DNA from: Xiphias gladius
Taxonomy: Eukaryota; Chordata; Actinopteri; Istiophoriformes; Xiphiidae
DNA: 64,000 nucleotides
Direction of reading: 5' to 3'
Assembly (NCBI RefSeq): GCF_016859285.1
Contig: NC_053404.1
Coordinates: forward strand, 12,984,105-13,048,104
In this document: piece by piece, positions 1 to 21,872 of the stretch
Position numbering within the stretch: position 1 is the stretch's first letter
How the letters are laid out: every line of letters starts with the position of its first letter
The notes under the pieces: model-generated
Told to the model about the DNA's origin: nothing
The model's database searches: none
Seen by the model: only the letters and a program-made list of their open reading frames with translations
Position numbers and translations under genes: made by a program

Positions 1-312
1 CAGGGCACCAGCTATGTATTTACAACGCTGTGTTTGAATCTAACTAATTAATATCAATATTATGTGTCACCCCCTCCCCCTTTTTTCCAGCCTCAAAACT
101 CAGAATTTGAGAAAATATGACAAATAAACTAAATGTACTGTACAAAACCAGTAACATACAGTAGCTCATCTTTTGAAAATGAAACATCTGTCACATATAA
201 CAGTCTGCCAGTCAAAACATCCCATACACACTTAATTTACAATAACTGCTTAAACACGTTTGTTGCCAGACACTTTTGTCCAAACCACGGAGTTCTATTT
301 CTTGCTAAAGAT

Positions 313-700
313 GCCAGGTTTTCGACTCACCAACCTTACAACAGTACAATTAAAAATTAACCAGATCTATCACCAATCCTAATAGCCTAATTGTTTCATA
401 GATACATTGCATTATGTATTAATTTGACTTTCTCTCTCATAAATTAGACATGCTTGGGTCAATCTTTGCAGTAGTCAGTCAACCCAGGTTTCGACTCAGC
501 AAACTTACAACAGTACAATTAAAAATTAACCAGATCTATCACCAATCCTAATAGCCTAATTGTTTCATAGATACATTGCATTATGTATTAATTTAAGATA
601 GAGCTCCATCAGCATGCACTTAACCTGCAACATAGGGGGTTGACTTTCTCTCTCATAAATTAGACATGCTTGGGTCAATCTTTGCAGTAGTCAGTCAACC
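313..700. repeat. Tandem direct repeat flanking the tRNA-Arg gene (two copies)
   Basis: Two adjacent copies, about 313-483 and 484-700, share a long near-identical stretch that begins with CCAGG followed by a TCGACTC-like segment. The second copy carries about 45 extra bases near 595-640 that the first lacks. Each unit ends in the same bases that form the 3' end of the tRNA at 696-768. This suggests that a unit containing a tRNA tail plus flank was duplicated and that the older tRNA copies have decayed to their last bases. Confidence 0.8.
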
Positions 701-768
701 CAGGTGGGACTCGAACCCACAATCCCCAGCTCCGGAGGCTGATACCTTATCCATTAGGCCACTGGGTC
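696..768 (-). tRNA. tRNA-Arg (anticodon CCG)
   Basis: The minus strand reads GACCCAGTGGCCTAATGGAT and continues into a full 73-nt cloverleaf. The anticodon loop is CTCCGGA, giving CCG for arginine. The A-box-like D arm and the B box GGTTCGAGTCC are both present. The acceptor arms GACCCAG and CTGGGTT pair with one G-T wobble, and G is the discriminator. It is nearly identical to vertebrate tRNA-Arg-CCG as I remember it. No run of four T follows within the first 40 bases downstream on the minus strand, so termination may be inefficient and the gene could be weakly active or a pseudogene. It probably lies inside a cspp1 intron on the same strand. Confidence 0.88.
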
Positions 769-1049
769 AGTATAGCACCCCCTATTAGTAGGCTATGATG
801 ACTCTGCAGACACTTTCACACAAAAGCAGTTGCCATGAAACACAAAGCACTGTATAATCAACAATTCATATCATCTTAAGCTGAGGCACTGCAGTCATAT
901 CAAGTCCATTTAAGTGAAGTTATGTCAAGCCAAGGGGAAATGTCCTACTGGGGACTCCATGATAGTGGACTCCATGGGGAGTTACAGTATCTGCTTCCTG
1001 TTATGTCTAACTTGGACAAACAAATTAAATCATTCACTCAAGTACTCAC

Positions 1050-1557
1050 CCTGCCACACAAAAAATTCATAGACACACACCTTAGCTGATATCTTCTCAT
1101 CAATATGCAGAGAGAGACCCTGTGGTTGTGGATGAGGTACACTAGTTTTAATATTATTTTTCTGGAGGAAAAATATGACAACAAAGGACAGGATGGTGAG
1201 TAAGCAAAGTACAAAAGAGAGGCAACTTGAAACAAAAACGTTTTACTAATAATTTATTTCTCCAAATAATTCATCAGACCTTGGAAACATAATGTTTGTA
1301 GTCCAGCTGGAGCTCCTGCTGAAGTTTCTGTTTCTTCTTTTCATAGTCATTTCCCAGCAACAAACTTATGCCCACCCCTGGAAAATATAGAATATACATT
1401 ATAAAAGATAGATGGTATGATGAACACTATACTTAAAGAATTCAACCTGTTCACTTTCAGAGGCTTGCACAATACCTTTATCTGTAATAGGGGTTATTTC
1501 TTGTGCTGCTGATGCTAGAGACATATTTACAGTGTTATTTACATCACCAGCCCTTAA
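1050..1557 (-). CDS. cspp1: cspp1, centrosome and spindle pole associated protein 1 (5' coding exons only, partial)
   Basis: CSPP1 is a coiled-coil microtubule-binding protein of centrosomes and cilia. Three minus-strand exons join in frame: 1557-1476, 1377-1280 and 1161-1050. Their junction products read ITDKGVGISLLLGNDYEKKK, then QKLQQELQLDYKHYVSK, then a segment with GLSLHIDEKISAK. These match the human CSPP1 pattern of a short GLSLPLG-like motif, a KKxKLxxEL helix and a second GVSLPIGERLSAK motif. The third exon ends at a good donor (GTGAGT), although an earlier GTGTGT after ISAK is possible. The rest of the gene lies to the left of the window. I did not find an exon for the usual N-terminal segment (acidic FIEEQKARL-type helix). 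An in-frame ATG within exon 1557-1476 (NMSLASAA) could start a shorter isoform. The gene is head-to-head with cops5, as in human. Confidence 0.75.
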
Positions 1558-1961
1558 CTGTGGAGAAAATTCACATATGATATTTTTTTAAAAACTGATA
1601 TACTCATTAATAGTTACAAGGGGATTTTAAAGCACTGATATTTTACGTACCTTAATTTGCATGTATGAATGGTGTATCAAACTTCAGTGATGATATGTCT
1701 TTTTGTATTTCCTCTTAAAGTCCTTGAAAAACGTCCCACTGTAGTTCTATGTAAAGCTAACGATGTAATCACTGAACCTTTGTATAATGGATAATTCAAA
1801 AAATGTTTGCCTGTTTAAATGCTCAGCTATAACTCTGGCGACAAAAATCAAACATAGCACTGTAATATACATTATTTATATTTAAACCATTTGCCTCCAC
1901 AGATCAAAAACCTGACAAATGCTCTTATCTAGATTGTCAGCAAGGCGCAAAGCAGCTTACC

Positions 1962-1976
1962 GTTGCTAGGGGCAAC
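1962..1976. promoter_or_regulatory. RFX-type X-box upstream of the cspp1 exons
   Basis: GTTGCTAGGGGCAAC is an imperfect palindrome fitting the X-box consensus GTNRCC(N0-3)RGYAAC bound by RFX factors, which drive ciliary genes. It lies about 400 bases upstream of the first recognised cspp1 coding exon, in the cspp1/cops5 interval. Motif match only. Confidence 0.5.
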
Positions 1977-2792
1977 CATGACACAAAAAACATCTCCTAG
2001 GAGAGGCTAAATACCTAGCTAACACGAAGGCCTTAAACAAAGAAAATATATCTGAAACGCGTCAAATTCGATTTCAAACAGTTGTTACATTAATCGTTAA
2101 TACTGACTATTTGATGTTGCTTGTTGAAATTGTTTTACCAATATAAACCCTGGTGGAAGTCAAGTTTACCAACAACTAACGCTTGTAATCAAGAACCAAG
2201 TAGCCTTACTATCCCTTTGAGCCTTATTGCTTACGGGCTTTGTCGTGAATAATTTAGTTACGTTAATGAAGATTAGTGGCATTTTTGTCTATAAATGAAA
2301 CACCCCAACCCTTTGCAAAAGTACAGTGCCTAAACTTGAGACCAAAAGTCCACACAAGCTATTCTAACATGCGTACCTGTCTTTCTGAAAAACGCCGCTA
2401 GATGTCAGTGCGCACCCAACGGTTAGCTGACGTCCTTTCAAGACTAAACCATGTTTTTCTGTTAGAGGGGTGACTGTACTTTAACACGAGTAATAAAAAC
2501 GAAAAAAACGCTTCAGGCGGAACAATATTGGTACAGATATGGTCCATTTTCAATGTTAAAAACGTCACGTACCATACAAACATATCAATGTCGTATGTAT
2601 ATGACATTAAGAAAAACGTCCCCAGTGATTGCACTTTGGTGTATTGGTATCATTCACTGTCATGGCTCCCTGACCTACTGGACGTTTCGCCCTGCTACGG
2701 TATCAAATCTTTGAAGAAATACGACATTTCTTCCCTTATTTGAGCATAAATAGCGGTTTTAACGACTCATTTTTGGGCTTACTAAAGTCGTC

Positions 2793-7600
<4,808 letters not shown>

Positions 7601-10088
7601 ACCTGAACTATGAGCTGATTTGGAACTCACCTGGAAATGTTGTCTTGTGCATGTCTAGCACTTATAGGTTTATGGTTTAACTGCAAAGAGTAGCATTATC
7701 TTTGAGTTCTCTTGGGAGTACTTTTTTATAAAGTTTCTTCTTTTGTCCTTGAATTAGCTAAGGAATATACCCAGGAACCATGCTGCAAAAAAATAAAACA
7801 TGAAAAGTAACTACTGTATGTGGGTATTTCATACTTTTTAAATAAAATTAAGAGTTTATTTAGGTCTGTATTATACAACATAACGTATATTGTACCTGGG
7901 AAATTGAACAATTTGACTTGGGTATAAGGTGGATATTTGTCTTCACATTTTCAGTCTTATGTAGATATAGTACAGTATTGTTAAGGTGTGAGGCACTACG
8001 GCATTGTTTCCCTTCACACTCAGGCTGTTGCTAAAAATCTTCTTACCCGAAGGGGCCTGTGTTCTGCAGCCCAACATTTAGATACTCACCATGGTTGAAT
8101 TTAAAGCACAGCCTAACCTAGCACCAGTCAGTCATTCAATTGCAGTGTGTCATGGCATTACATAATGGAACAACAAACTCGAGTTTCTACATAGGCTTAA
8201 AGGGAATCGGCTGCCATGTGCTGGATGTCTCTGCAGAGTCACTCCCAGCACAGTTTAGCTCTCGGTGGTACATAGTTTGGCAGAGTGGCCAGCTCGTCAT
8301 GTTGTGGTGTGGCAGTGATGCAGTGCAGAAACAGAAGCCGTACACACTGGAGTCTATTCACCAAAGTGTCTGCTCTCCATCGAAGCAGACACTCACCGAG
8401 TCTGCCTTTTTTTTAACAGACAGCCGGTTTGGCCAGGGTTTGTGTCATGTTTTTTTTTTTTTTTTTTATGGTATTGTAATGGCTAAATGTATATTTTTGA
8501 TGTCATGTATTGCAAAGGAGAGAATCCCAGTGGGACAAAGGAGGTGTCTGTTTTTTCTCGTGCATAAGCCTTGGCACCATTTCTTATAATGATTTTCTTT
8601 TACCATTATTTAAGCCATGTCTTAAAATGGAGGGTTATCAGTATAGCTGTTTAGGAAGAAGGCACTTATTAGATTATATTTAATTTACTTTAGGATTTTG
8701 AAATTGTTGTACAGATTTGCTGTACATATGCTCTACTGAATAGCTAATGTTTATGCCAGATATTTAAATGAATTACATGGATGACTGTCACAGTGCTGAG
8801 AAAGTATTTAGAGTATGCACTTTTTACATAGTTTCATCTAATGTTTGGTCTTTCATGGTGATTTAAGAATCAGTGAAACATATTGAACTCGTTGGACATG
8901 TAAGTATTGTGATTATCACCAGATGGACATTTGTATGCATGACTAAAGGTGGAATAGGAAAATGTATGTAAATTCTAATCAAGTCAAATTGTGGGCAGCC
9001 AAAAATCCATTACCCGTGAATTTTAGTTAATGTTCCTCATTACTATAAAAAAGGCTTTCACAGATTGCAGTGGAATGCCATCTCCTTTGCTGGTCACACA
9101 AAAATAAAAGTGAACAACTGGGTGATTTGGCACTGATATGAGAGCAGCATATTGATAGGGCTCATGATTAATAGCTATGGGTAGTTACAGTATTTAGATT
9201 CTATAAATTTAATGACCCCACGAAGATCTGGAGATTTTATGTTTAGTTTGGCTCTCAGAAGAATTAACCCTACAAGCGGTGTGTTGTGTGTGAAGAAGCT
9301 GAACCCAGCTCAGAAAGCTAGAGGTGCTACACTTCCTCTCCGCCGTGTGCTCCTGCATAAGTGGTGGCAGGTCACTCCCTTGCAGGAAACCCAGGTCATG
9401 GCATGATCTAGGTTAACAATGCAGGGGTCATTGGGAGAAGAGTGTTGTGGTCCTGACATAGTATGTTGCCTTGAAAGACAGACACTATAGCTTGGAGAGA
9501 TGTCATCTTGGCTGCAAAGACAGCGTAGCTAAGAAAATATAAACAGAAATTTTTTTGTGTTCATTTAGTTTACACATTTGTGTTAATGTGTGTGATAAGG
9601 GCATTGTAAGATCCACTTTTTGAATTTGTTATTTAATTGTAGTATTTATTATTTGTACTTGCAGTATATAAATACCACTTACACTATAGTTTACCACTTA
9701 CACTAAAATAGTTTGTAACATTCCTCTTGAATTTCTAGAATATAGTCTTTTTTTCAAAGCGTTATTATACGGTTGTAGAATCATAGAACAAATTTTTATT
9801 ATTCACTCCCTTTTGTCAAACCCATAATTTATCTATAACCATTTCGCTTTCTTTTATTTTCAATTATACAACTAAAAAGCCAATAAATTAACATTAAATG
9901 AATGTACTGTTACATTAAGTAACTACTGGTCTTGTACTAAAATGGTGATAATAGTTGTGAATGCTTGTTTGTACCCCAAATAAGATTGCTAAAAATAACA
10001 TAACAAACAAGATGATTGCTTACTTCCAATCGGCGGTGTTGCACCAACTTCTGTGACCCACTAGATTCTGTGACCGACTGCTTCCGTG
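7601..10088 (+). other. cops5 3'UTR and intergenic spacer
   Basis: After the cops5 stop come AATAAA signals at 7792 and 9103, so the 3'UTR is either about 200 or about 1500 bases long. An open frame of 149 codons at 8140-8589 runs through a T-tract and resembles no protein I know, so I treat it as UTR noise. A short two-copy repeat with TACCACTTACACTA units lies near 9670-9706. No gene is seen here. Confidence 0.5.
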
Positions 10089-10102
10089 GTTTCCATAGCA
10101 AT
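10089..10102. promoter_or_regulatory. RFX-type X-box upstream of ppp1r42
   Basis: GTTTCCATAGCAAT is one base from the classical X-box GTTNCCATAGCAAC. It lies about 860 bases upstream of the ppp1r42 start codon, in a position suited to the promoter of a cilium/centrosome gene. Motif match only. Confidence 0.55.
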
Positions 10103-10951
10103 AGTTTTGCTAGTCTCAAACAAAACAGCCTAACTCGCGGTTCACTTTACAACTTCGTAAAAAATGTTTAGCAAGCTCGCATTTTAAAATTCACTACCGA
10201 CACGAGAGGTAGGAGAGTTTAATTAATATCTTACACATGTTCGAATTCACCATAATAAGGGGGAGGTTCACGCTAAATTTTGTTATAACAGACTCTACAG
10301 TGTTGCGACAGCTTTTAAGCTAGCTATGAAGGTAGCCTGATGTTATCTAACATAATCAGTTTTTAATTCATAACACCCTACACATTTTTATCTGAGGCTT
10401 CTCCAGCTATGCGGATCCCATCACTACCTTCCACTGGTTATCTTCATTAACTTCAATGGATATTTCGTGTCCCTCACGCACTGCACCCGGACAGCTATGA
10501 GTGTCGCACTGTCTTTGACAGAGATAAACTGCTGTCCACAAGTCTCCGGAGAGAAGAGGCCCGGTGGTGTATAAGTGCAGTTAGCCAATAGCCTCTGTCC
10601 ATACATTAGTTCTGCTGTATCGATCTGTGCCTCTTGTCTCCTATAACCTCGGCCCGATGCCTTGAGATCAAGTGCGGAAAAGACTTGCTGTGAATTGACA
10701 GTTAGGTTTAATGCAATTTAAAGTTCTTTACGAGGTTAATGTCTGTCTGTCATTTCTGATTAGAATTGTGAAGTAATTTCGCATTAGTAAATAGTTAATC
10801 AGAGTAACATGCGTTTGCCTGCTAAGCTCTATATCAGCTCATATCTGTCTATTTTTCTCGAAAACAGATAGTTCTGGTCACAGCTGTGGGCTGAATGTTT
10901 GGCTGAGGCTAAAAAGGGTCCTCTCTGAAGCAGTGTCTGTGATGAGCCACC

Positions 10952-15702
<4,751 letters not shown>

Positions 15703-16440
15703 GACAAACCTACCAGCCCGATGAACTGTCCACCCACAGCCCAGGGCTCAATGCTACTACTTATTAGTTATTTTTACCTATTTACACCTTGGTCATAACA
15801 GCTGTAGATCTTTTATCCTTGTATATTAAGCAAGTCAGAGAACAGTCACTGTCATCTGGTTATTGTGATCTCTATAGCTCTTTAGAGTCACTGCAATATC
15901 CATCACCTATTGTATTATATAGACTGCTTTACCTGGTTTCAAAAAATAACATCTTTGTTGATACCTGTTCAAATCGTTTGATTTTATCTTTGTTATAAAT
16001 CTGCATTGGTTTATAAGGCTGAAATAGTCTACTATTGTTTAAAAAAGTGAAACAATAAAACAATGAATGAATGGTTTGCACACATTTCTTTCCCCTACAT
16101 TCACAGCTGGTTCATTTCTAATAACATTTTCTGGGTTTGAGGATATAAATAAGCTATCCAACTCAAACTGTTACTTGCTGATATAGTGTATGTAATTTTT
16201 CTTCTGCGTGCGTTTCCGCCAATATGAGTGATCCACGAGATGCATAATCTAAATGATCACTTTGCCCTAGTATTACAAGGCTTTTACATTATCCAAAGCT
16301 AACAACATATGCTTCTATTCAAACAACTGTAATCACTGATTCAGTCCTCTTTTATAACTAATACAGTAATAATACGGATGTGTTTATTGTCATCGTTGTT
16401 ACTAAATGTTTGAATGAGTTTTTAGGAGTCACGTGGGCGT
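15703..16440 (+). other. ppp1r42 3'UTR and spacer
   Basis: This holds the ppp1r42 3'UTR up to the AATAAA at 16054-16059, then spacer. An open frame at 15789-15998 has no recognisable content. No other gene is visible. Confidence 0.5.
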
Positions 16441-16459
16441 GTAGCCCTGCAAGATGCGG

Positions 16460-17115
16460 GGTAATTAGGGAAACAAGCTTACTTAACCTTCTTTTACTTC
16501 GCCTTATAATTAGTGGCCCGGAGCCATAGTTACTTCATCCTTACAAAAACAATGTTTATTGAGAACAGTCCGAGGATATACATATTATGAATAATTCCTT
16601 TCATTAATTTCCCGACATCTACGTTTGGAGCCCTGGAAATCAGTGTGATTAATTTATGAATCTCGCAAGAATTTCCTCAATGCCTGCCTGTTGATTGCAG
16701 TGCTGGAGTTTATTTATTAGCTGTTCCAATGAGCTTGCAATTCAAGACACCCTGGCAATTAGTCAAATGTTTTGCATATCACCTTACACTTGTCAGCTTG
16801 TCTTCATGGGCTATTGCAAATAGCATTTTGAAAGACTACCCTTTATTTGTGACCACGACGAGCATTTTTGAGGTAATTTTGGCTAAATTTCTTCTCGTTG
16901 CCACTTTTTGATAGGCTTGAAAAAGATACAGTGTCAGGTTCGCAGCCAATTAGAGTGGGATATGGCCTACCACTATCAGTTAAAGGAAAAGAGAGTTCTG
17001 CCTCTGGCGTTGAAAACGAGCCTCTGCTGCCCTCAGATAGAAATAAGTTAGGAAAGGGAAAAGAGCAGTCTTCTCCATTGCGAGGGAGTGTTATGGGGGC
17101 GAGTGATTAATTACG
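16460..17115. promoter_or_regulatory. Cluster of homeodomain-type TAATTA/ATTAG sites upstream of tcf24
   Basis: At least seven homeodomain core motifs lie in about 650 bases: near 16462, 16507, 16603, 16648, 16756, 16947 and 17106 (ATTAATTA). The block ends just upstream of the tcf24 5' region. The density suggests a developmental enhancer or promoter element for tcf24, a bHLH gene. AT-rich sequence yields such sites by chance, so this is inference. Confidence 0.35.
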
Positions 17116-17188
17116 GCGGAGTGAAATACTTGTCGGCCGCTGTTTGTATCCAATAAATTAAGGGCTCCTGAGATTTTTACGCACACAG

Positions 17189-17376
17189 GTGAAGTGCTGG
17201 ATGCGCGTACAGGGACTGCTGCGCACCTTTTCTGCAGACGCACCACTTTATAAGGATAAGCTGGACGTCGACTGGGACCATTCTACACTGAAGAGCAAAT
17301 TCTCTGTCCTATCGGAGCCCTCACTGGATTGCCTTCATGACGTTTTTCAAGACAGCGCCTTTGAGAAATACAAGAG
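17189..17376 (+). other. Possible noncoding 5' exon of tcf24
   Basis: The segment is bounded by an acceptor (GCACACAG) and a donor (CAAGAG then GTAACT) and is open in one frame for 62 codons. Its frame does not continue into the tcf24 bHLH frame in the exon beginning near 17891, so if real it is 5'UTR. The open-frame product resembles nothing I recognise. Confidence 0.3.
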
Positions 17377-17932
17377 GTAACTTCCATATCAGACCACCAA
17401 CCAGAAACAGTTCTTATGAGTTTGTACACTGGCAAAATGCCTGACAGGGACTTCATTTGTACTGCAGGTCATCTGACATGTCACTGAGCTATCAGCACAA
17501 ATTCAGGTGTCTTTGGTGTACTTGTGAACAGCTGTCTGTTCTGTCATTTGGCTTTTTCAAGTTTTATTTTTTAGGGGATGAGCTGTAGATTAGGAATGTG
17601 CTATCTGTTTAATTTGGAGCACCCTGCAATTTAACATGACATTTTCAATAATGAGAACTTAAGTTATTGTTTAATAACTAATGCAAAGGAAATAACTTTG
17701 ATAGCGTAGATTACAATATAAATTAAAGGTAAAGCTAAAGGTAGAACAACATATAGACTAACATAAGTAATTAATACGTCGTCTCTAAAATAGTCTTTTC
17801 AATTATAACTTGAGTTCAAATAAAACGAGCTATATAATGGCCAGGTTAAACTACTAAAAGTGACTTTTTATTTTTGATATAAATCTTCAGGTCTGTAAGT
17901 GCACCCCGATGGTTGGAAGACAGACGCTCCGA

Positions 17933-18762
17933 ATGGACAGCGGCACTTGCTCCAGGCCGGTGGTGGATGATAGCCCTGCATCCAGTCCAAGCTCCAGCCC
18001 AAGTCCGGACGGTCGTCGTCGAGAGCTCCAGCGGGCCAGGGTGCTCCAGACCGGCGCGCTCGGCGGCAGAGGACGTCCGGCAGCAGCCAACGCAGCACGA
18101 GAGAGGAGCCGAGTGCAAACCCTGAGAAACGCGTTCCTGGAGCTACAAAGGACTTTGCCGTCAGTGCCGCCGGACACCAAGCTGTCCAAACTCGACGTGT
18201 TGATACTGGCCACCACCTATATTGCCCATTTGACTCGAACACTACAAGAGGAAGGCACGGAGGAGGGAGAGAGCACAAAACAAACAGAGGCATTACACTC
18301 ATTGAAAGGTGAAGGCTACCTGCACCCAGTGAAGGTCAGTGATAATTATAACACGTATAATAATGATGATAATAATAATAATGATAATAATAATAGTAAT
18401 AATAATGGTTTGTTTGATTGTGTTTATCTGTTTTCGTTGTCAACTGTGTATTCAGTATTTTATTGTGGAATTATTTTTGATAAACAATTTCTGGGCGAAA
18501 TGTCTCACTGCATACTGTTGATCTACATTGAAAGAGAGAAAAAAATCAGTTATACTTAGCTTACAAAATTTCAAAGTATGCAATATCCTCGCCGGTGGCC
18601 TTTGGGCCTATTTCAGAGGGTAATTTCTCAACAAATTAAATATCTTTACAGAAATGGCCAATGCGATCCAGACTGTACGTCGGAGCAACCGGGCAGTTCC
18701 TGAACACCACAAATGCTTCAGAGTCAGAGAATCAAGGCCCATCATCGTCCACCTCCCAGTAA
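17933..18762 (+). CDS. tcf24: Transcription factor 24 (bHLH)
   Basis: TCF24 is a class II bHLH nuclear protein expected to dimerise with E proteins. Two coding exons, 17933-18334 and 18652-18762, join in phase 0 and give 170 aa. The basic region begins at about residue 53 ([18 protein letters not shown]). It is followed by helix 1, the loop ([13 protein letters not shown]) and helix 2 ([17 protein letters not shown]), ending near residue 105. Exon 2 supplies the conserved tail [19 protein letters not shown] chose the ATG at 17933 (MDSG) because it matches the mammalian MDRG start. An in-frame ATG at 17909 would add 8 residues. The upstream acceptor at 17890 implies at least one noncoding 5' exon. 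The poly(A) signal AATAAA is at 19218-19223. Confidence 0.93.
18340..18406 (+). repeat. (AAT)n/(GAT)n microsatellite next to the tcf24 splice donor
   Basis: An imperfect ATA/AAT/GAT trinucleotide repeat begins almost immediately after the GTCAGT donor of the first tcf24 coding exon. Confidence 0.9.
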
Positions 18763-21504
18763 TAGACTTAAATCATTTGTATGAAACAATTTCATATTTG
18801 CATGAGTTAATGCTGTTTACTTTGGCAGCAGCATATGTCTTATGATTGTAGAACAATTAGACTACCTGATTTTACTTCCAATAAGCCAATAATTGTAAAT
18901 TAATATATTACGTGAATTTTATTGTATAAATTTTGAGAAAGCAGACATTATGTTTCTTTGTTATTTTGGCTAATCCTGTTTGCCCTGCATTGAGCAGTTC
19001 CATACATGTCCCAGGTATGATATTTGTAGAAATTCCATGGGGTAATGAGCCCGTCATGCTTGAGGTGTGCACTTTCAGTTGAAACATTTGCACTAAATGC
19101 ATGCATGAATAACTTAACATCTGTCATGTGAAGTGGTCTGTCAGACAGTCAACAATGGGGGCTCTTCATCTCATGTTCCTTCTTATTTTTACATGCATGG
19201 TTGTAAATGTGTTTGTGAATAAATGACTTCAGAGAAAGAATACCAGTCTCCTAAAGTTTTGATGATAATAAAAAGAATCTAAGAAAATAACCGCCAATTA
19301 GACCTATTTACGAAAGTAAAAAGGAAACTATCATAATTGAAAGTCCATATTGACTTTGTCTGATCATTATTTATTATTATTGTAATTATTAATTTATTCA
19401 ACACTGATGGTATTTAAGCCATTTAAGACTGTTCTTGTGGTCATCGGTCAGTGTACTTCTGTGACAGCATTCAGTCTGTTACAGCTGTGGTCGCTTGTAG
19501 GCTAAATAAAGAATTAGATTTTAACGAGTGACAACATAAAATTAATTTGCAGCAAAATGACTGCACCTGACTGAAGAATATACAGTAGACCATTAGGCTG
19601 ATAGGTCTGTGCTGACTTTAGAAATCCAATGGGCTAAACGTCAAAATAAAGAAAGAAAGAAATGAGATGTAACGTGTGGTGTTTCAGCTCTCTTTAAAGT
19701 TAAACTACAATGCGTTTTAAAAAGAAAGCAAACAATAATTACTTATATTTATACAAATCAACTACAGATATTTTCATGGCGTAAAAATTAAGAAAATGAA
19801 CGTCGTATATTAAACATTTTTTTTAAATTCAACATTTCCGTGGAAACAAAAGTATTATGATGGTGCTTATGTGTGTTCGACACTCATTAGGTCATTTGCT
19901 TAACATTGTTGGATTAATTGATCTGTTTTTTATGTAACTTCTTCAAAATACTGCTAAATGCACGGGCAAATCACTACAGTATAAACGGTAACAAAGAGCA
20001 GCATATGTTTATTCCAGACAGTTTGGAGGAAATGACGGAGGTTGGAGGTATGCAAATTGTTCGGCAAAAAGACCCGTGTCTATTTTAAAAGTAGTCAGCT
20101 GAAGAAAATAAAGATAACCAGAATTTCCTAACCACAGATCACTAATTCGTCACAAATCTTATAATAGTAATGAAATTGAGAGAATGCATTCATTAGCCAT
20201 TTTTCCAGATTAAATATAAGCGTCCAAAAATCGGAATTACTTGGTCCTGACAACTGGATTATTGCTCCGCACTGGATGTGCTGCAGTGCGCAGACCTGAG
20301 GCGCAGAGACTGGAGGACGGACCGGAAACTCTCCCTCTTGTCCTGGAGAAACGTGGTGAGCAGTCGTGCTCGCTCTCACGTTTCAAGTGAACGATGTCGC
20401 CTTCGAGATTAATCTTCAATACGTAGGTAGGCAATTGTAAAATGGGTTTATATGTTTCCGTAGCTTAAAGTGTTGCAATTCGCCAACGTGCTTCCAAGCT
20501 AATTCGGAATTACATTGAACATGGTCGTTGGTAGTTAGCAGAAAGCTAGTTAGCATCTCTGCCACGTGGGTAAAATGAGCGCGTGTCGCAGTTGTTTTGC
20601 AATAATTTCCATTATAATCCAAAATTCTAACGCTGAAGTTACCTATTTTTTACTTTATAACACAGCTCGTCAAAGTTGGTATCTTAAATTCAGCATTGCA
20701 TGTCAATTTTCTCTCCGCTCAACCATGAAGTCAGGACGTATATCGTAAATGAATGTGGATTTGGACGGGAATTTAATGTACGACTTAACCATTAACAAGC
20801 TATGTTTGGTCCTTATCACGTCAGATCTTAAATCACATTAGTATATGTCATAGTATGTCATATTTTAGACTTGTTGACATAGCTAGCAGTAGGCTGCGGC
20901 GTTACAGATGTAACACATGGGCAGTCTGGCCCACCAGTAATTCGGTTACGATGTGTAACTATAGATAGGGCTCATCCCTAAAGTAAAGCAATAAATCATT
21001 CTTTTAGACAGTTCAAAGGGGAAAAAGGTCCTCTGTGTCATTCGGCTTCTTGTGGCACTGTCCATATCTGGTTTTGTCCAGAGGTCAGGAGAACAGCGGC
21101 TGATCAGGGAATTGCCCTCTCCCATTATTTCACTGTGGAAAGTCGTCATGGTATCTTCGGAGGACGTAAGGTCATGGCAGAGGTCGTGACCTGCTGTTGA
21201 ACCTGTCCCCAGACCTGCATGTTAGCCGTGCTCCCAAGCTGTGTTACATTGTACCCTTTGACCTCCGGGGGATCAGTCATCCTTCTTCACCTTATTGACT
21301 ATTCCTTCAGTACATGTTATTCATGCAAGCTGAAAATCAATACATCACTCCTGAGAGTAATTAGTTGTGAGGTCTGATTAAGTTACTGTGAGACTCGCGG
21401 GGTAAAATTTCATGGCAATCTAAAGGGATGACCATGTAGTAACAATAAATAAAAAGATAGAAAATGTATTAACAATTAAATGTATGTGGCTTTTGTCTTT
21501 TTAG
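18763..21504 (+). other. tcf24 3'UTR and spacer to the snoRNA host gene
   Basis: The tcf24 3'UTR runs to about 19240. The remainder is AT-rich spacer. A somewhat GC-richer patch at 20270-20410 could hold the promoter or first exon of the snhg6-like gene, but I see no decisive signal. Short open frames here are not convincing genes. Confidence 0.4.
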
Positions 21505-21799
21505 AAGTGCTGGTGAAAATGGCTAATTCCAGCTATGACTGGCACACCTGATAAGGTAATATTAAGGTGTATATCTGTATTCAAACAAAATTTAAAGATC
21601 AATCATAATAATAGATTAACTCAGGAGAGGCCAAATGCTTAGTGGAATCTGTGTACTCAATGATCCTTTTGATGTCAGGCCACCACTACAGACAGCCAAA
21701 TGATGGTCTTCACTTTCAGGACCTTAAGGTGAGTTCTGAAGTGTTTGACAGTTTTTGGTTGTGTAGTGCTTCAGGCTCCAGTACCTTCCTGCTGCTGGT

Positions 21800-21872
21800 A
21801 TAGTGATGAGTTCACTTTTTTGCCGTTTACCCATCAGACAATAAGGTGGTGAAACTGTGACTAACTGAATCA
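21800..21872 (+). ncRNA. snord87: C/D box snoRNA SNORD87, copy 1
   Basis: The C box GTGATGA is at 21803-21809 and the D box CTGA at 21865-21868. Between them is the conserved guide segment TTTGCCGTTTACCC, shared with human SNORD87, which methylates 28S rRNA. A D'-like CAGA follows the guide segment. The copy lies in an intron of the host gene. Confidence 0.85.

Noticed and set aside
8140-8589. 149-codon plus-strand open frame after cops5
   Set aside because: It lies between two cops5 poly(A) signals, runs through a T-tract coding for phenylalanines, and resembles no family.
17868-18302. 144-codon minus-strand open frame at tcf24
   Set aside because: It is the antisense shadow of the tcf24 bHLH exon.
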